64,000 nt of DNA from Klebsiella oxytoca (GCF_009707385.1 NZ_CP046115.1:2666001-2730000), one strand, 5' to 3'; counted from the stretch's first letter, positions 53,565-63,730 are shown. Numbers and translations: made by a program. The notes: generated from the sequence alone by a model not told the origin.

Positions 53565-54164
53565 TTGTTCGAATCTCACCTGAATATTTTTATCCGCGCG
53601 GTGTTTGTTGAGAACATGGCGCTCAATTTTTTCCTCGGGATGTGTACTTTCCTCGCTATCTCCAAAAAAATCGACGTAGCTTTTCGCCTGGGTGTGACGG
53701 TAACAGCTCTGCTGGCGATCGCGACTCCGATCAACAACCTGATTTACCACCATCTTCTGAAAGAGAATGCCCTGATTGAAGGAGTCGATCTGAGTTTCCT
53801 TGATTTCATCACCTTTATCGGCGTTCTTGCGGCGCTGGTACAAATCCTTGAGATGGTAATCGACAAATATTTCCATGCCTTAAACCATGCTTTAGGGCCG
53901 TTTTTACCGCTATTAACCATCCACTGCGCCATCTTCGGCGCAACCATTTTTATGGTGCAGCGCGAATACAGCTTCCTGGAATCTCTGACCTATGGCACCG
54001 GCTGCGGAATTGGCTGGATGCTGGCGATTGTGGCGCTGGCCGGCATTCGCGAAAAGCTGAAGTATGCCAACATGCCGAAAGGATTACGCGGGTTGGGCAG
54101 CGTGTTCATTACCGCCGGATTAATGTCGCTGGGTTTTATGTCATTTGCCGGCATCTCGCTGTAG
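53565..54164 (+). CDS. Orphan NqrE, Na+-translocating NADH:quinone reductase subunit E paralogue
   Basis: A 199-residue membrane protein close to Vibrio NqrE (198 residues): [31 protein letters not shown] segment, [69 protein letters not shown]. The conserved Cys residues in FFLGMCTF and IHCAIFG, which carry a 2Fe-2S cluster in NqrE/RnfA, are present. No other nqr gene is nearby. The TTG start (53565) has GGAGG five bases upstream and gives the family's usual length; an ATG at 53553 is also in frame but places GGAGG inside the gene. Function as a lone subunit is unknown. Confidence 0.82.
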   Translation: MFESHLNIFIRAVFVENMALNFFLGMCTFLAISKKIDVAFRLGVTVTALLAIATPINNLIYHHLLKENALIEGVDLSFLDFITFIGVLAALVQILEMVIDKYFHALNHALGPFLPLLTIHCAIFGATIFMVQREYSFLESLTYGTGCGIGWMLAIVALAGIREKLKYANMPKGLRGLGSVFITAGLMSLGFMSFAGISL

Positions 54165-54265
54165 GAAGGTGCGTTCCGGAGAGTCGGCGGGCAAGGTGAA
54201 TAGGGTTTTGCTAATATTCTGCCGTCCACACCTCGAGTATGAACGGCAGATGTGCTCAATACCGG

Positions 54266-54706
54266 CTACTGGTAGTTAAAAGCATCGGGATGGTTTTCCA
54301 GACTCCCGCTCAGGGCGGCAAAGAGGACGGTTTTACCATCAATGGATAACTCATCGCTAACGTTAAGCCAGGTCAGTTTTTCCTGCGACGTCTTTTCATC
54401 TACGGTGGAGAAAAGACCGGTCATCTGTCGGGATTTTTCCGACCAGAGCACGGCAAAGCGTTCCGCCCCGCAGTCGTGGGGTTTACAGGCGCTCAGTACC
54501 TGATAAGTCTCACTGCCGAGCTTAACCGTTCGGGCAGGAGTGGTTGTGCCGCCTGACTTTATCCACGCGGGCAGATTATGCCCTTTTAACATCTGACTAA
54601 AGGCAGCCGGTTCCTTTTTCGCCAGATTATTCAGCGTAATTTCGTCTTGCGCCATAGCGCTGGTTGATACGGCCAGAAAGGCGACCGCGGTTAACATTTT
54701 CAGCAT
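54266..54706 (-). CDS. ivy: Inhibitor of vertebrate lysozyme (Ivy)
   Basis: A 146-residue periplasmic protein with signal peptide (cleavage near AMA-QDE). The family loop CKPHDC (C74-C79, with the disulfide) and the C-terminal KLTWLNVSDELSIDGKTVLFAALSGSLENHPDAFNY match E. coli Ivy. Ivy blocks the active site of C-type lysozyme. ATG follows AGGAGTAATGAA. It converges on the nqrE gene; an inverted repeat CTGCCGT/ACGGCAG at 54219-54249 lies between. Own transcription unit. Confidence 0.95.
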   Translation of the reverse strand: MLKMLTAVAFLAVSTSAMAQDEITLNNLAKKEPAAFSQMLKGHNLPAWIKSGGTTTPARTVKLGSETYQVLSACKPHDCGAERFAVLWSEKSRQMTGLFSTVDEKTSQEKLTWLNVSDELSIDGKTVLFAALSGSLENHPDAFNYQ

Positions 54707-55067
54707 TTCATTACTCCTGTGGAATGACTTGTTCCGTTTAACGCCTTTTAATAATGGCTTCGGTTGTCAGTGAATGCAAATTATCGGGGAAAATCTCGCT
54801 ATCCCCGCGATTAAATAACCAGCAACATGAGTTTTGTAAGAAATAATGACCCGTCTGTGGGAGGCGTTGCTTTGAACGCATATAAAACCGCAGGTTATTA
54901 TTTTAGTGGAATCTTCTGGCGAGGTTCTTCAAATTGAACGGCGGTCAAATATCGTTAATGATACCGGCCTGACCGGTGGGCATCGTTTTCTGTACTGCTT
55001 GTCGGGGATGATGACATCCCCAACAAATCATCCGATCTAAAGTGGATAAAAATGTAATAGTCTGTAA
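54707..55067. other. Gap between ivy and yqaE
   Basis: 361 bases without a gene. It holds the ivy promoter and a GGGGATG-ATGA-CATCCCC hairpin (55004-55021) shortly beyond the yqaE stop. Nothing else stood out. Confidence 0.6.
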
Positions 55068-55229
55068 TTAATTACTTCTGGTTTGAACCCAGAACGCATG
55101 AATAAGACCTGGGATATAACCAAGGATGGTCAAGATAATATTAAGAATAAACGCCCAGCCAAAGCCTTTGCCGAGCAGAACGCCGAGCGGGGGTAGAATA
55201 ATCGTTAAGACAATTCGCCAAAAACCCAT
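55068..55229 (-). CDS. yqaE: YqaE/Pmp3-family small membrane protein
   Basis: A 53-residue protein of the Pmp3/YqaE stress family: start MGFWRIVLTIILPPLGVLLG, middle KGFGWAFILNIILTILGYIPG, end LIHAFWVQTRSN. E. coli YqaE has 52 residues and is almost the same. Two membrane segments. ATG (55227-55229) follows AGGGAGATATT. It is linked to membrane potential and salt stress in relatives, but its exact role in enterics is not settled. Confidence 0.92.
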   Translation of the reverse strand: MGFWRIVLTIILPPLGVLLGKGFGWAFILNIILTILGYIPGLIHAFWVQTRSN

Positions 55230-55560
55230 AATATCTCCCTGTGTGTTTAGTTATCTTGTCATTATTTTAGCCGCTGCGTTTGTTTTTGCAAATTTTAGCC
55301 TTGCGATATTGTCTTGTTGGATAAAACCGGATGGTTACTAAATATCCAATAAGCTTAAAAAATAAATAGTTCTGAGAGAATAAATGAGATTATTCTAATT
55401 TCGAGCGTATTTATGAGCGTGAATATTACGAAGAGTTGAGCTTTTAAAACATGTAAAGTGACATGATAAGAGTGACTTCTACGCTTACATCTATGAAGGG
55501 TCATCGGAATCGCTGCAACGCGCTGATTAAGTCAGAACGCTACAGCGACAGTTTGTTGCT
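55230..55560. other. Gap between yqaE and the YghA-like gene
   Basis: 331 bases, AT-rich, with no convincing ORF. It should contain the yqaE promoter. The stretch CTACGCTTAC near 55480 resembles a sigma-S -10 but no start was assigned. Confidence 0.5.
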
Positions 55561-56445
55561 TTAAGCTACGCCAGTGCCGCCATCCGAGCACCAGACCTGA
55601 CCAGAAGCATAGGAACAGGCGTCTGAGGCGAGGAGAACATAAAGCGGCGCAATCTCTACCGGCTGGCCCGGTCTGCCGAGCGGAGTATCCTCACCGAATT
55701 TCTTCACTTTCTCCTGCGGCTGTCCGCCGCTTGACTGCAGCGGTGTCCAGTATGGTCCGGGCGCGACGGCGTTAACCCGAATACCGCGGGGGCCAAGCTG
55801 CTGGGCCAGGGATTTGGTAAACGCCACGTTGCAGGCTTTGGTCTGGGCGTAATCCAGCAGGATCTCGCTCGGTTTAAAGGCCTGAACGGAAGAGGTATTG
55901 ATGATAACCGCGCCCTCAGACAGGTGCCGAAGCGCAGCTTTGGTTATCCAGAATGGAGCATAGACGTTGGTTTTAAACGTGGCGTCGAACGCTGCGGTAC
56001 TTAACTCTTCGATGGATTCGCAATACTGCTGTCTGCCGGCATTGTTCACCAGAATATCCAGACCGCCAAGCTCTGCGACCGCTTTTTCCACCAGGGTGTC
56101 GCAAAATGATTCAATCCGAATATCACCGGGAATGGCGACGGCTTTTCTTCCTTCAGCCCGGATCAGAGCCATCACCGCAGCCGCATCGGACTCTTCCTCC
56201 GGCAGGTAGCCGATAGCGACATCCGCGCCTTCACGCGCATAGGCAATAGCGACAGCCCGACCAATACCAGAATCACCGCCGGTAATAAGCGCTTTTTTTC
56301 CCGCAAGCTTCCCCGAGCCGATATAGCTGGTCTCACCATGGTCGGGGAGAGGCTTCATTTCTGATGCCAGCCCTGGGGGCTGCTGTGGCTGCTCGATAAA
56401 CGGCGGAAGAGGATAATGTAGCGTTGAATTATTTCCTGTTGTCAT
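55561..56445 (-). CDS. SDR family oxidoreductase (YghA-like)
   Basis: A 294-residue short-chain dehydrogenase, same length as E. coli YghA. Cofactor motif GGDSGIGRAVAIAY (glycine-rich, near residue 55-69), NNAG in DILVNNAGRQ, and the catalytic Ser-Tyr-Lys in NTSSVQAF...DYAQTKACN. The extended N terminus (PLPPFIEQPQQPPGLASEMKP) is typical of the YghA/YhdF general-stress branch. Start ATG at 56445 follows AAGGAGGCCGGT; an ATG five codons earlier would lie inside the ribosome binding site. Confidence 0.88.
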   Translation of the reverse strand: MTTGNNSTLHYPLPPFIEQPQQPPGLASEMKPLPDHGETSYIGSGKLAGKKALITGGDSGIGRAVAIAYAREGADVAIGYLPEEESDAAAVMALIRAEGRKAVAIPGDIRIESFCDTLVEKAVAELGGLDILVNNAGRQQYCESIEELSTAAFDATFKTNVYAPFWITKAALRHLSEGAVIINTSSVQAFKPSEILLDYAQTKACNVAFTKSLAQQLGPRGIRVNAVAPGPYWTPLQSSGGQPQEKVKKFGEDTPLGRPGQPVEIAPLYVLLASDACSYASGQVWCSDGGTGVA

Positions 56446-56561
56446 ACCGGCCTCCTTCATAAGTGAAACTTAAGATTAGTCACTCATCGCGTTCAGGTGA
56501 GCAAAAATTTATAAACTAAGAATAATTAACGGCGTAAAACCAGGAATTATTTACCCGGGGA

Positions 56562-57089
56562 TCAGGTCAACATGTAATACCAGAACAGCGCAATTTCATC
56601 TTTTTCCGCTAATGCGTTATAGAGATAGCGGTCGTAACCGCCAAGCGTAAACCCATAATTTCTGTAAAAGAGACAGGCAGGAACATTGACGTTTTGCGTC
56701 TCCAGCTTTAATCCCGCCGCGTTCATACTGCGGGCCCAGATATGGGCTGCAGCCATTAGCTTGTTGGCCGCGCCGGTTCTGCGTTTTGAACTTTCAATGG
56801 CGATGTAATCAACGGAAATAAATTTGTTCCAGCTGAGCGATGCCGTGATAAACCCTGCAATTTGCGCATCTTCGGTCTCGGCAATCAGAAATATGGCATC
56901 CGGATTAAGGCAATGATTCTCCAGGGTCTGGATATCAAGCGCATAGCTTTTAATGTATGAGCTGTCTAACGCTTCGATTTGCAGGTCATTATTTATAAAT
57001 GGACCACTGAGGATATGACTGACGGTGAAGGAAAAATCACAATATTCCAGCCGTGCGAGGTCGGTATTTAATCCTTTACGAATGTGCAT
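56562..57089 (-). CDS. GNAT acetyltransferase, streptothricin-acetyltransferase-like
   Basis: A 175-residue GNAT protein. Motif A is visible as DYIAIESSKRRTGAANKLMAAAHIWA (R-x-x-G-x-A), motif B as QNVNVPACLFYRNYGFTLGGYDRYLY. The C-terminal half resembles streptothricin N-acetyltransferases (VPACLFY..GF.LGG), but the sequence alone does not prove drug acetylation. No mobile-element marker is nearby, so it is likely an intrinsic gene. The start ATG at 57089 has AAGGAAAGC upstream. Confidence 0.8.
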   Translation of the reverse strand: MHIRKGLNTDLARLEYCDFSFTVSHILSGPFINNDLQIEALDSSYIKSYALDIQTLENHCLNPDAIFLIAETEDAQIAGFITASLSWNKFISVDYIAIESSKRRTGAANKLMAAAHIWARSMNAAGLKLETQNVNVPACLFYRNYGFTLGGYDRYLYNALAEKDEIALFWYYMLT

Positions 57090-57235
57090 AGCTTTCCTTG
57101 TTTTTTAGCGTTTTATTAATGATAGACAACGTCGTTAAAATTAACAGCCGCAGCGCCAACAGCACACTCGACGAAACCTGGTCTAATCTTATATTTCACG
57201 CAGCGTTATCTGAACAGGTCTTTTAAGGACATTGA

Positions 57236-59023
57236 ATGGAATCCATATCGTTTCAAAAGCATTGGGGATCGGAGTTCATTTCTGCAGATACTGTCCGTTT
57301 TCGCCTGTGGGCGGAAGGGCAGAATACGATGACACTGAGTCTACGGGATCGGGACATTATCATGGAGGCCGTAGGGGACGGCTGGTTCCAGATTGACGTT
57401 GCTGGCCTGAAGCATGGTGATGAATACCGCTTTCGTTTAGCTGATGGCACCTGCATTCCCGATCCGGCGGCGCGCGCGCAGCGCGATGATGTTAATGGCC
57501 CTTCGCTGATCATCGACCCCAGAGTTTATCAACCGATCCACCGTGACTGGAAAGGCCGCCCGTGGGAAGAAACCGTTATCTATGAACTTCATCCCGGTAC
57601 TTTTACCCCAGAAGGGACTTTCCAGGCCGCCATTGAAAAGCTGCCTTATCTGGCCGAACTGGGAATCACGCAGATAGAGGTGATGCCGGTTGCGCAGTTT
57701 GGCGGTTCGCGCGGCTGGGGTTACGACGGCGTATTACTTTATGCGCCGCACTCGGCTTATGGCTCACCGGCGGATTTTCACGCATTTATTGATGCCGCCC
57801 ATGGGCTGGGGCTTTCAGTGGTTCTTGATATCGTTCTGAATCATTTTGGCCCGGAAGGTAACTATCTGCCTTTGCTCTCGCCGGCTTTTTTCCATCAGCA
57901 GCGGATGACGCCGTGGGGCAATGCTATCGCCTATGAAACCGCAGCCGTGCGGCAATATATTAGCGAAGCGCCGCTGTTCTGGCTTACTGAGTATCATCTT
58001 GACGGGCTACGGTTTGACGCTATCGACCAGATTGAGGATCGTTCAGCCAGACATGTGCTGATAGAAATAGCCGAAAACATCCGCAGAGCGATTCCCGACC
58101 GTCATATCCACCTTACTACCGAAGATAGTCGTAACGTGATATTCCTGCATCCGCGCGATGAAAATGGACGCACTCCGCTCTTTACCGCCGAGTGGAATGA
58201 TGATTTCCATAACGCAGTTCACGTTTTCGCGACCGGCGAAACGCATGGGTATTATCAGGACTTTGCGCATCAGCCCGCCAAAAATGCAGCGAAAGCGCTG
58301 GCCGAAGGATTCGTCTACCAGGGGGAGATCTCTCCCCAGACGGGACAATCTCGCGGCGTAAAGTGTTCAGAGCAGCCCCCGCAGTTTTTTGTCGATTTTA
58401 TCCAGAATCACGACCAGACCGGCAATCGAGCCCAGGGAGAAAGGCTCATTTCTCTTGCCGGGGCGGAGAAAACGCGGGTTTTGCTCGCCGCTTTACTGTT
58501 GTCTCCCCACATTCCCTTGCTGTTCATGGGGGAAGAGTATGGTGAGACGAATCCGTTTCTATTTTTTACCGATTTTAAGGGCGAGCTTGCGAAGGCCGTA
58601 CGGGAAGGGCGTGCAAAAGAGTTTGCCGGACATACAGGGCATGATGAATCCGTCCCGGATCCGAATGATCCAGACACCTTTATCCGCTCTAAGCTCGACT
58701 GGCAACAAGCGGCAAGCGAGGAGGGGAAGTCGTGGCTGCGCTTTACGCGCGACCTGCTGCGGCTGCGCCATCGCTATATCGTCCCTCTACTCACCGAAGG
58801 CGGCCCCGTCGAGAGCCGAATTCTGCATACCGATCCGCAAACGCTGGCCGTGAGCTGGCTATTTCCGGGCGCTACGCTGTCTGTGGCGCTGAATATCGGC
58901 GACAAATCTTTTGCGATACCGGATGTACCGGGAGAGGTCATTTTTAGCTGGCCGGAGCGGCGCGATGCGTTAACGGCAGACAGTATTGTTGTTCGTTTTG
59001 CTAATGGAGAAGCATCATCATGA
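57236..59023 (+). CDS. treZ: Malto-oligosyltrehalose trehalohydrolase TreZ
   Basis: A 595-residue GH13 enzyme that releases trehalose from malto-oligosyltrehalose. An N-terminal carbohydrate-binding-like domain (residues 1-100) precedes the barrel. Catalytic signatures: SVVLDIVLNHFGPEGNY, the nucleophile Asp in DGLRFDAIDQI, the acid Glu in HLTTEDSRNV, and FIQNHDQTGNRAQGERL. ATG after AAGGACATTGA. It overlaps treY by ATGA. Acts with TreY to make trehalose for osmotic stress. Confidence 0.92.
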   Translation: MESISFQKHWGSEFISADTVRFRLWAEGQNTMTLSLRDRDIIMEAVGDGWFQIDVAGLKHGDEYRFRLADGTCIPDPAARAQRDDVNGPSLIIDPRVYQPIHRDWKGRPWEETVIYELHPGTFTPEGTFQAAIEKLPYLAELGITQIEVMPVAQFGGSRGWGYDGVLLYAPHSAYGSPADFHAFIDAAHGLGLSVVLDIVLNHFGPEGNYLPLLSPAFFHQQRMTPWGNAIAYETAAVRQYISEAPLFWLTEYHLDGLRFDAIDQIEDRSARHVLIEIAENIRRAIPDRHIHLTTEDSRNVIFLHPRDENGRTPLFTAEWNDDFHNAVHVFATGETHGYYQDFAHQPAKNAAKALAEGFVYQGEISPQTGQSRGVKCSEQPPQFFVDFIQNHDQTGNRAQGERLISLAGAEKTRVLLAALLLSPHIPLLFMGEEYGETNPFLFFTDFKGELAKAVREGRAKEFAGHTGHDESVPDPNDPDTFIRSKLDWQQAASEEGKSWLRFTRDLLRLRHRYIVPLLTEGGPVESRILHTDPQTLAVSWLFPGATLSVALNIGDKSFAIPDVPGEVIFSWPERRDALTADSIVVRFANGEASS

Positions 59024-61560
59024 TCCCTTCCGCTACTTATCGTATTCAGTTCCGCAATGGGATGACTTTCGATCGCGCCGCGACGCTGGTGCCGTATCTT
59101 AAAGCACTCGGAATCAGTCATCTTTACGCCTCGCCGATTTTTACGGCAACCACCGGTTCTACCCATGGTTATGACATTACCGATCCTAACGAAATCGACC
59201 CGGCTATTGGCGGGCGCGAAGGGTTCGATCGTCTGGTGACGGCATTGCGTAGTGCGCAGATAGGACTAATTCTGGATATTGTTCCCAACCATATGGCGAC
59301 TTCTCTGGAGAATCGCTGGTGGCGGGACGTGATTGAACATGGCAAGAACAGCGCCTGGGCGAACTATTTCGATATCGACTGGACGCGGCCTCTCACGCTG
59401 CCGTTTCTCGGCGATACTTTTGAGGCGGAACTGGAAAGCGGGGCGCTCGAACTAAAGCGCGATCCTGCCACGGGCAAAGCGGCATTCGTTTACTATGATC
59501 AGGCTTACCCTCTTAATCCTGAAAGCATAGCGGGCTGTGAGCAACTGCTAACATTTCCCGATCGGCAGGCAATCACCGCACTGCACGAAGCGCAAAGCTG
59601 GCGGTTGATGTGCTGGCGGGAAGCGCCCAGACAGCTCTCCTGGCGGCGTTTTTTTGAAGTGATGGGTTTGATCGGCGTAAAAGTCGAAGATGAGTCGGTA
59701 TTTGAAGAGACGCATCGGCTTATTCTGGCGCTGGTACATGCAGGCATCGTTGATGGATTGCGAATCGATCATATCGATGGTCTTGCCGATCCGTTGGGTT
59801 ATCTACAGCGCCTGCGTCAGGCGACCGGGCCAGATTGCTATATAACGGTTGAAAAAATCCTCGCTAAAGGGGAGCAGCTGCCTGCCAGCTGGCCGGTTTC
59901 CGGCACGACGGGATATGAGTTTATCGCTTCGCTGGCGGAAGTGCTGGTGGATGATAATAACCTCGAGCTGCTGCAGCAGGTTCATGACGACGCGCTTGGC
60001 GCAACGGTCGATCGCCATCAAGAACTGCGCGATGCTAAAGGGCTGATGACGGACCGCAATTTTGAGGGCGAGTTTACTACCTTGCTGCATCTGGCCTGCG
60101 AACTGGCACAGCGTAACGGTTTTGAGGTTGAGCACGAGTCGCTTCGGCATGCTTTGCGAGAATTATTGATCGCTTTTCCGGTGTATCGCACCTATGGCAC
60201 CAGAGAAGGGCTAACGCCCGATGATATTACGCTTTTAAATAAAGTCGTTGATCGTGTTAATTCTCTGGATCATAAATCCGACCCCGCTGCTCTTGGTGCC
60301 ATTATCGATATTCTGACCGGCGAGCTGGAAGAGACCAGTCTGGAGAGCGCTTCATTATTCAGAACCCGTTTTCAGCAGCTGACCGGTCCCTTAATGGCTA
60401 AATCAGTTGAAGATACGCTGTTCTTTCGTCATAACCTGGATCTGGCCTTGAACGAAGTCGGGGCCGATCCTACTCCCCGCGCTTTTTCACTGTCTCGTTT
60501 TCACCAGGAGATGCGCATTCGGCTTGCCCGTCAGCCCGATGCGCTGCTGGGAACCTCGACCCACGATACTAAACGAGGTGAGGATGCCCGCGCCCGTCTG
60601 TATACCTTAACGGAAGCGCCGCAGCTGTGGGCATCGAACCTCGCCCGCTGGCGCCAGATGAACCAAACCCTGGTGCGCTTTTTAAACGACGGGACGGCCC
60701 CCAACGCGGCGGATACATGGATGCTTTATCAGGCGCTGGCCGGCGTGTGGCCCGCGGCGCTGTTGCCGGACGATACCGCCGGGCTGAAATCACTGGAAGA
60801 GCGTTTTCTGGGGTTTGTGGAAAAAGCGTTGCGTGAGGCCAAGCAAAGAACCGACTGGATCGACAGCAATGAAAGCTATGAAAGCGTTGTTCTCAACTAT
60901 GCGCAACAGCTTCTCTCTGCGGAAAATCAGCTGTTTTTAAATGATTTTTATACATCGCTGCAGCCGTTTATCCGCGCAGGATTGGTGAACAGCCTTAGCC
61001 AGACGGTCATAAAGCTGACCGCACCCGGGGTACCGGATATATACCAGGGAAGCGAAGGACTGAACTTTAGCCTTGTCGATCCGGATAACCGACGAGAGCC
61101 TGACTTTAAAACCCTTGCACAAAATCTCAATTCAGGAAATCCGACGCTATTTTTGCATGAACAGCCATGGCGTGACGGGCGCTTGAAACAGTACGTCACC
61201 GCCACTTTTTTACGTCTTCGACAGCAGCACGCGGCGCTCTTTCAGTATGGTGACTGGGTTCCGTTAAAAGTCTCTGGTGAAAGGGAGGATAATCTCATCG
61301 CCTATGCCCGTATCAATCAGGAGAAGGGGCTGATTGTGGTTGTTCCTCGCCTGGTGTTTGACGTCGCGGCGCATGGACTGTCTGAGTCTTCAGCAAAATT
61401 ATGGGGCAATACGGCGGTATCGATACCCGAGGAGCTGGCTGGAAGATATTTTCACGATGTTTTCACTGGCGAAGGTCGTCTGCTTGAAGAGGCGCTCGAT
61501 CTGACGACAGAAGCAGGGTGGTTATTGACGCTTATTAGCGGTGAGGAAAGTGGAGAATGA
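59020..61560 (+). CDS. treY: Malto-oligosyltrehalose synthase TreY
   Basis: An 846-residue GH13 transglycosylase that turns the reducing-end glucose of maltodextrins into an alpha,alpha-1,1 linkage. Start MIPSATYRIQFRNGMTFDRAATLVPYL is the TreY N terminus. Catalytic motifs: LILDIVPNHMA, DGLRIDHIDGLADP (nucleophile), YITVEKILAKGEQLP (acid) and GTSTHDTKRGEDARARL near the C-terminal third. Coupled to treZ and glgX by ATGA overlaps on both sides. Confidence 0.94.
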   Translation: MIPSATYRIQFRNGMTFDRAATLVPYLKALGISHLYASPIFTATTGSTHGYDITDPNEIDPAIGGREGFDRLVTALRSAQIGLILDIVPNHMATSLENRWWRDVIEHGKNSAWANYFDIDWTRPLTLPFLGDTFEAELESGALELKRDPATGKAAFVYYDQAYPLNPESIAGCEQLLTFPDRQAITALHEAQSWRLMCWREAPRQLSWRRFFEVMGLIGVKVEDESVFEETHRLILALVHAGIVDGLRIDHIDGLADPLGYLQRLRQATGPDCYITVEKILAKGEQLPASWPVSGTTGYEFIASLAEVLVDDNNLELLQQVHDDALGATVDRHQELRDAKGLMTDRNFEGEFTTLLHLACELAQRNGFEVEHESLRHALRELLIAFPVYRTYGTREGLTPDDITLLNKVVDRVNSLDHKSDPAALGAIIDILTGELEETSLESASLFRTRFQQLTGPLMAKSVEDTLFFRHNLDLALNEVGADPTPRAFSLSRFHQEMRIRLARQPDALLGTSTHDTKRGEDARARLYTLTEAPQLWASNLARWRQMNQTLVRFLNDGTAPNAADTWMLYQALAGVWPAALLPDDTAGLKSLEERFLGFVEKALREAKQRTDWIDSNESYESVVLNYAQQLLSAENQLFLNDFYTSLQPFIRAGLVNSLSQTVIKLTAPGVPDIYQGSEGLNFSLVDPDNRREPDFKTLAQNLNSGNPTLFLHEQPWRDGRLKQYVTATFLRLRQQHAALFQYGDWVPLKVSGEREDNLIAYARINQEKGLIVVVPRLVFDVAAHGLSESSAKLWGNTAVSIPEELAGRYFHDVFTGEGRLLEEALDLTTEAGWLLTLISGEESGE

Positions 61561-63638
61561 CGATGCCAAAGGAAGAAACTTTTGAAATACGTCCTGGTCA
61601 CGGCCAGCAGCTGGGGGCCAATTTTGACGGGAAAGGCGTAAACTTCGCGCTGTTCTCAGCGCACGCTGAACGCGTAGAGCTGTGTTTATTCGATCCTTCC
61701 GGGAAAACGGAAATCGCGAGGCTTGAACTGCCAGAATATACCCACGAAATCTGGCATGGCTATGTACCCGATCTACAGCCAGGAGCGCTATACGGCTATC
61801 GCGTTTATGGTCCTTACGATCCGCAAAACGGGCATCGCTTTAATCCGAATAAATTACTTATCGATCCCTACGCGCGCGAGCTGGTCGGCGATATTGAGTG
61901 GAACGACGCCCATTTTGGCTATGAGCTGGGGCATGAGGAGAAAGACCTTAGCTTCGATACCCGCGATAGCGCTGCGTTTACCCCCAAATGCAAGGTCATC
62001 GACCCGGATGCTTTCAGCTGGCAGGGGGAGAAGCGTCCTGATGTATCATGGCCTGAGACGGTAATTTATGAAGCCCACGTGAAAGGTTTTACCCAGCTAA
62101 ATCCTGCTCTTCCGCCTGAACTACGCGGCACCTATGAGGGGATGGGTCATCACGCTTCAGTGGATTACATCAAAAGTCTGGGCATCACTTCCGTTGAACT
62201 CCTTCCCGTGCACTGGTTTCCAGACGACCAGCATCTGCTGGATCGAGGGCTGAAAAACTTCTGGGGTTACAATACGCTGGGCTTCTTTGCTCCCGCCTCC
62301 CGTTACTATGGCCCCTCGGGGATTGAAGGGTTCCGCAACATGGTTCGTGCTTTTCATGACGCAGGCATCGAAGTGATTCTCGATGTCGTTTATAACCATA
62401 CTGCAGAAGGCAATGAACTGGGGCCCACGCTTTCATTCAAAGGAATAGATAACTACTCCTATTACCGGACGATGCCGGATGCGCATCGTTATTACATTAA
62501 CGATACCGGAACCGGCAATACGGTTAATACTTCGCATCCGCGCGTGCTGCAAATGATCATGGATTCGCTGCGCTATTGGGCTCAGGCCATGCACGTTGAC
62601 GGCTTTCGCTTTGACCTTGGGACAATTCTCGGTCGCGAGCCGGAAGGGTTCGATCCGCGAGGCGGCTTTTTTGATGCGATAACCCAGGATCCCGTTTTGT
62701 CGAAACTCAAACTGATTGGTGAACCCTGGGATATTGGACCCGGCGGCTATCAGGTTGGGGGCTTTCCGCCAGGCTGGGGAGAGTGGAACGACAAGTACCG
62801 TGATACGGTTCGGGAATACTGGAAAGGCGATAACGTTGCCACCGATTTTGCCGCCCGATTACTGGGATCGGGGGATCTGTATGATTTGCGCGGCCGTCGC
62901 CCGTGGGCCAGCGTTAATTTTATTACTGCCCATGACGGTTTCACGTTAAACGATCTGGTCTCGTATAACGAAAAACACAATGAAGCAAACGGTGAGGACA
63001 ACAACGACGGACATAATGATAACCGGTCATGCAATTATGGCGAAGAAGGACCGAGCGAGAACCCGGATATCGTCACCGTGCGTGAACGCCAGAAGCGTAA
63101 TTTTCTCACTACGCTGCTTTTCTCCCACGGTACGCCGATGCTGCTGGCCGGCGATGAGTTTGGTCGTTCGCAGCAGGGTAATAATAATGGTTACTGCCAG
63201 GATAGTGAGATTTCATGGATAAACTGGGAATCGCTGTCGGAACAGGACAAAACCCTGCGTAATTTTGCGCAGCAGTTGCTTGCTCTGCGTGCAGAACAAC
63301 CGCTTTTACGCCGTGAAAGCTGGCGTGACGGGCTCGAGATACGCTGGTTTAACGCCGGTGGCGGTTTGCAACAGTCTGAACAATGGGATGAAGGCTCAAC
63401 GCTGGGCGTGGCTATCAGTCGCGCCGATCTGGAAAAAGAGGAGGGGATCTGGCATGACGTGCTGATGTTGTTTAATCCCTTTGAGGGCGCGGTACCGTTC
63501 CGGATTCCGCAGTTTGGCGAAGGCGGCTGGGTTCTTGAGCTATCGACCTCTGAAGAAAAAACTGACCGCATAGTCATTACTGAAGCCATTGATTTTGTTC
63601 TGGCGGGACGCAGCATTGCGTTATTCAGACGACCTTGA
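61557..63638 (+). CDS. glgX: Glycogen debranching enzyme GlgX/TreX
   Basis: A 693-residue GH13 alpha-1,6-glucosidase with an N-terminal CBM48-like domain (FEIRPGHGQQLGANFDGKGVNFALFS). Catalytic motifs: VILDVVYNHTAEGNE, DGFRFDLGTILG (nucleophile), LIGEPWDIGPGGYQVGGFPPGW (acid), and NFITAHDGFTLNDL. As the third gene of the trehalose operon it corresponds to TreX, feeding linear maltodextrin to TreY. ATG overlaps the treY stop; an ATG two codons later is also possible. A terminator follows. Confidence 0.93.
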   Translation: MTMPKEETFEIRPGHGQQLGANFDGKGVNFALFSAHAERVELCLFDPSGKTEIARLELPEYTHEIWHGYVPDLQPGALYGYRVYGPYDPQNGHRFNPNKLLIDPYARELVGDIEWNDAHFGYELGHEEKDLSFDTRDSAAFTPKCKVIDPDAFSWQGEKRPDVSWPETVIYEAHVKGFTQLNPALPPELRGTYEGMGHHASVDYIKSLGITSVELLPVHWFPDDQHLLDRGLKNFWGYNTLGFFAPASRYYGPSGIEGFRNMVRAFHDAGIEVILDVVYNHTAEGNELGPTLSFKGIDNYSYYRTMPDAHRYYINDTGTGNTVNTSHPRVLQMIMDSLRYWAQAMHVDGFRFDLGTILGREPEGFDPRGGFFDAITQDPVLSKLKLIGEPWDIGPGGYQVGGFPPGWGEWNDKYRDTVREYWKGDNVATDFAARLLGSGDLYDLRGRRPWASVNFITAHDGFTLNDLVSYNEKHNEANGEDNNDGHNDNRSCNYGEEGPSENPDIVTVRERQKRNFLTTLLFSHGTPMLLAGDEFGRSQQGNNNGYCQDSEISWINWESLSEQDKTLRNFAQQLLALRAEQPLLRRESWRDGLEIRWFNAGGGLQQSEQWDEGSTLGVAISRADLEKEEGIWHDVLMLFNPFEGAVPFRIPQFGEGGWVLELSTSEEKTDRIVITEAIDFVLAGRSIALFRRP

Positions 63639-63708
63639 GTCATTTTGCTTTTTATGTAGTTACCCTCTGCTTTTCGCGAAATGGGCGATAGGCGAAAGGT
63701 TATAAAAA

Positions 63709-63730
63709 AGGGGCTTTTGCCCCTGTTTTA
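63709..63730 (+). terminator. Terminator of the treZ-treY-glgX operon
   Basis: AGGGGC-TTTT-GCCCCT, followed by GTTTTATAT, 70 bases after the glgX stop. Confidence 0.8.

Noticed and set aside
57090..57235. Resistance or mobile-element origin of the Sat-like acetyltransferase
   Set aside because: No transposase, integron or repeat sequence flanks it, so an intrinsic gene is more likely.
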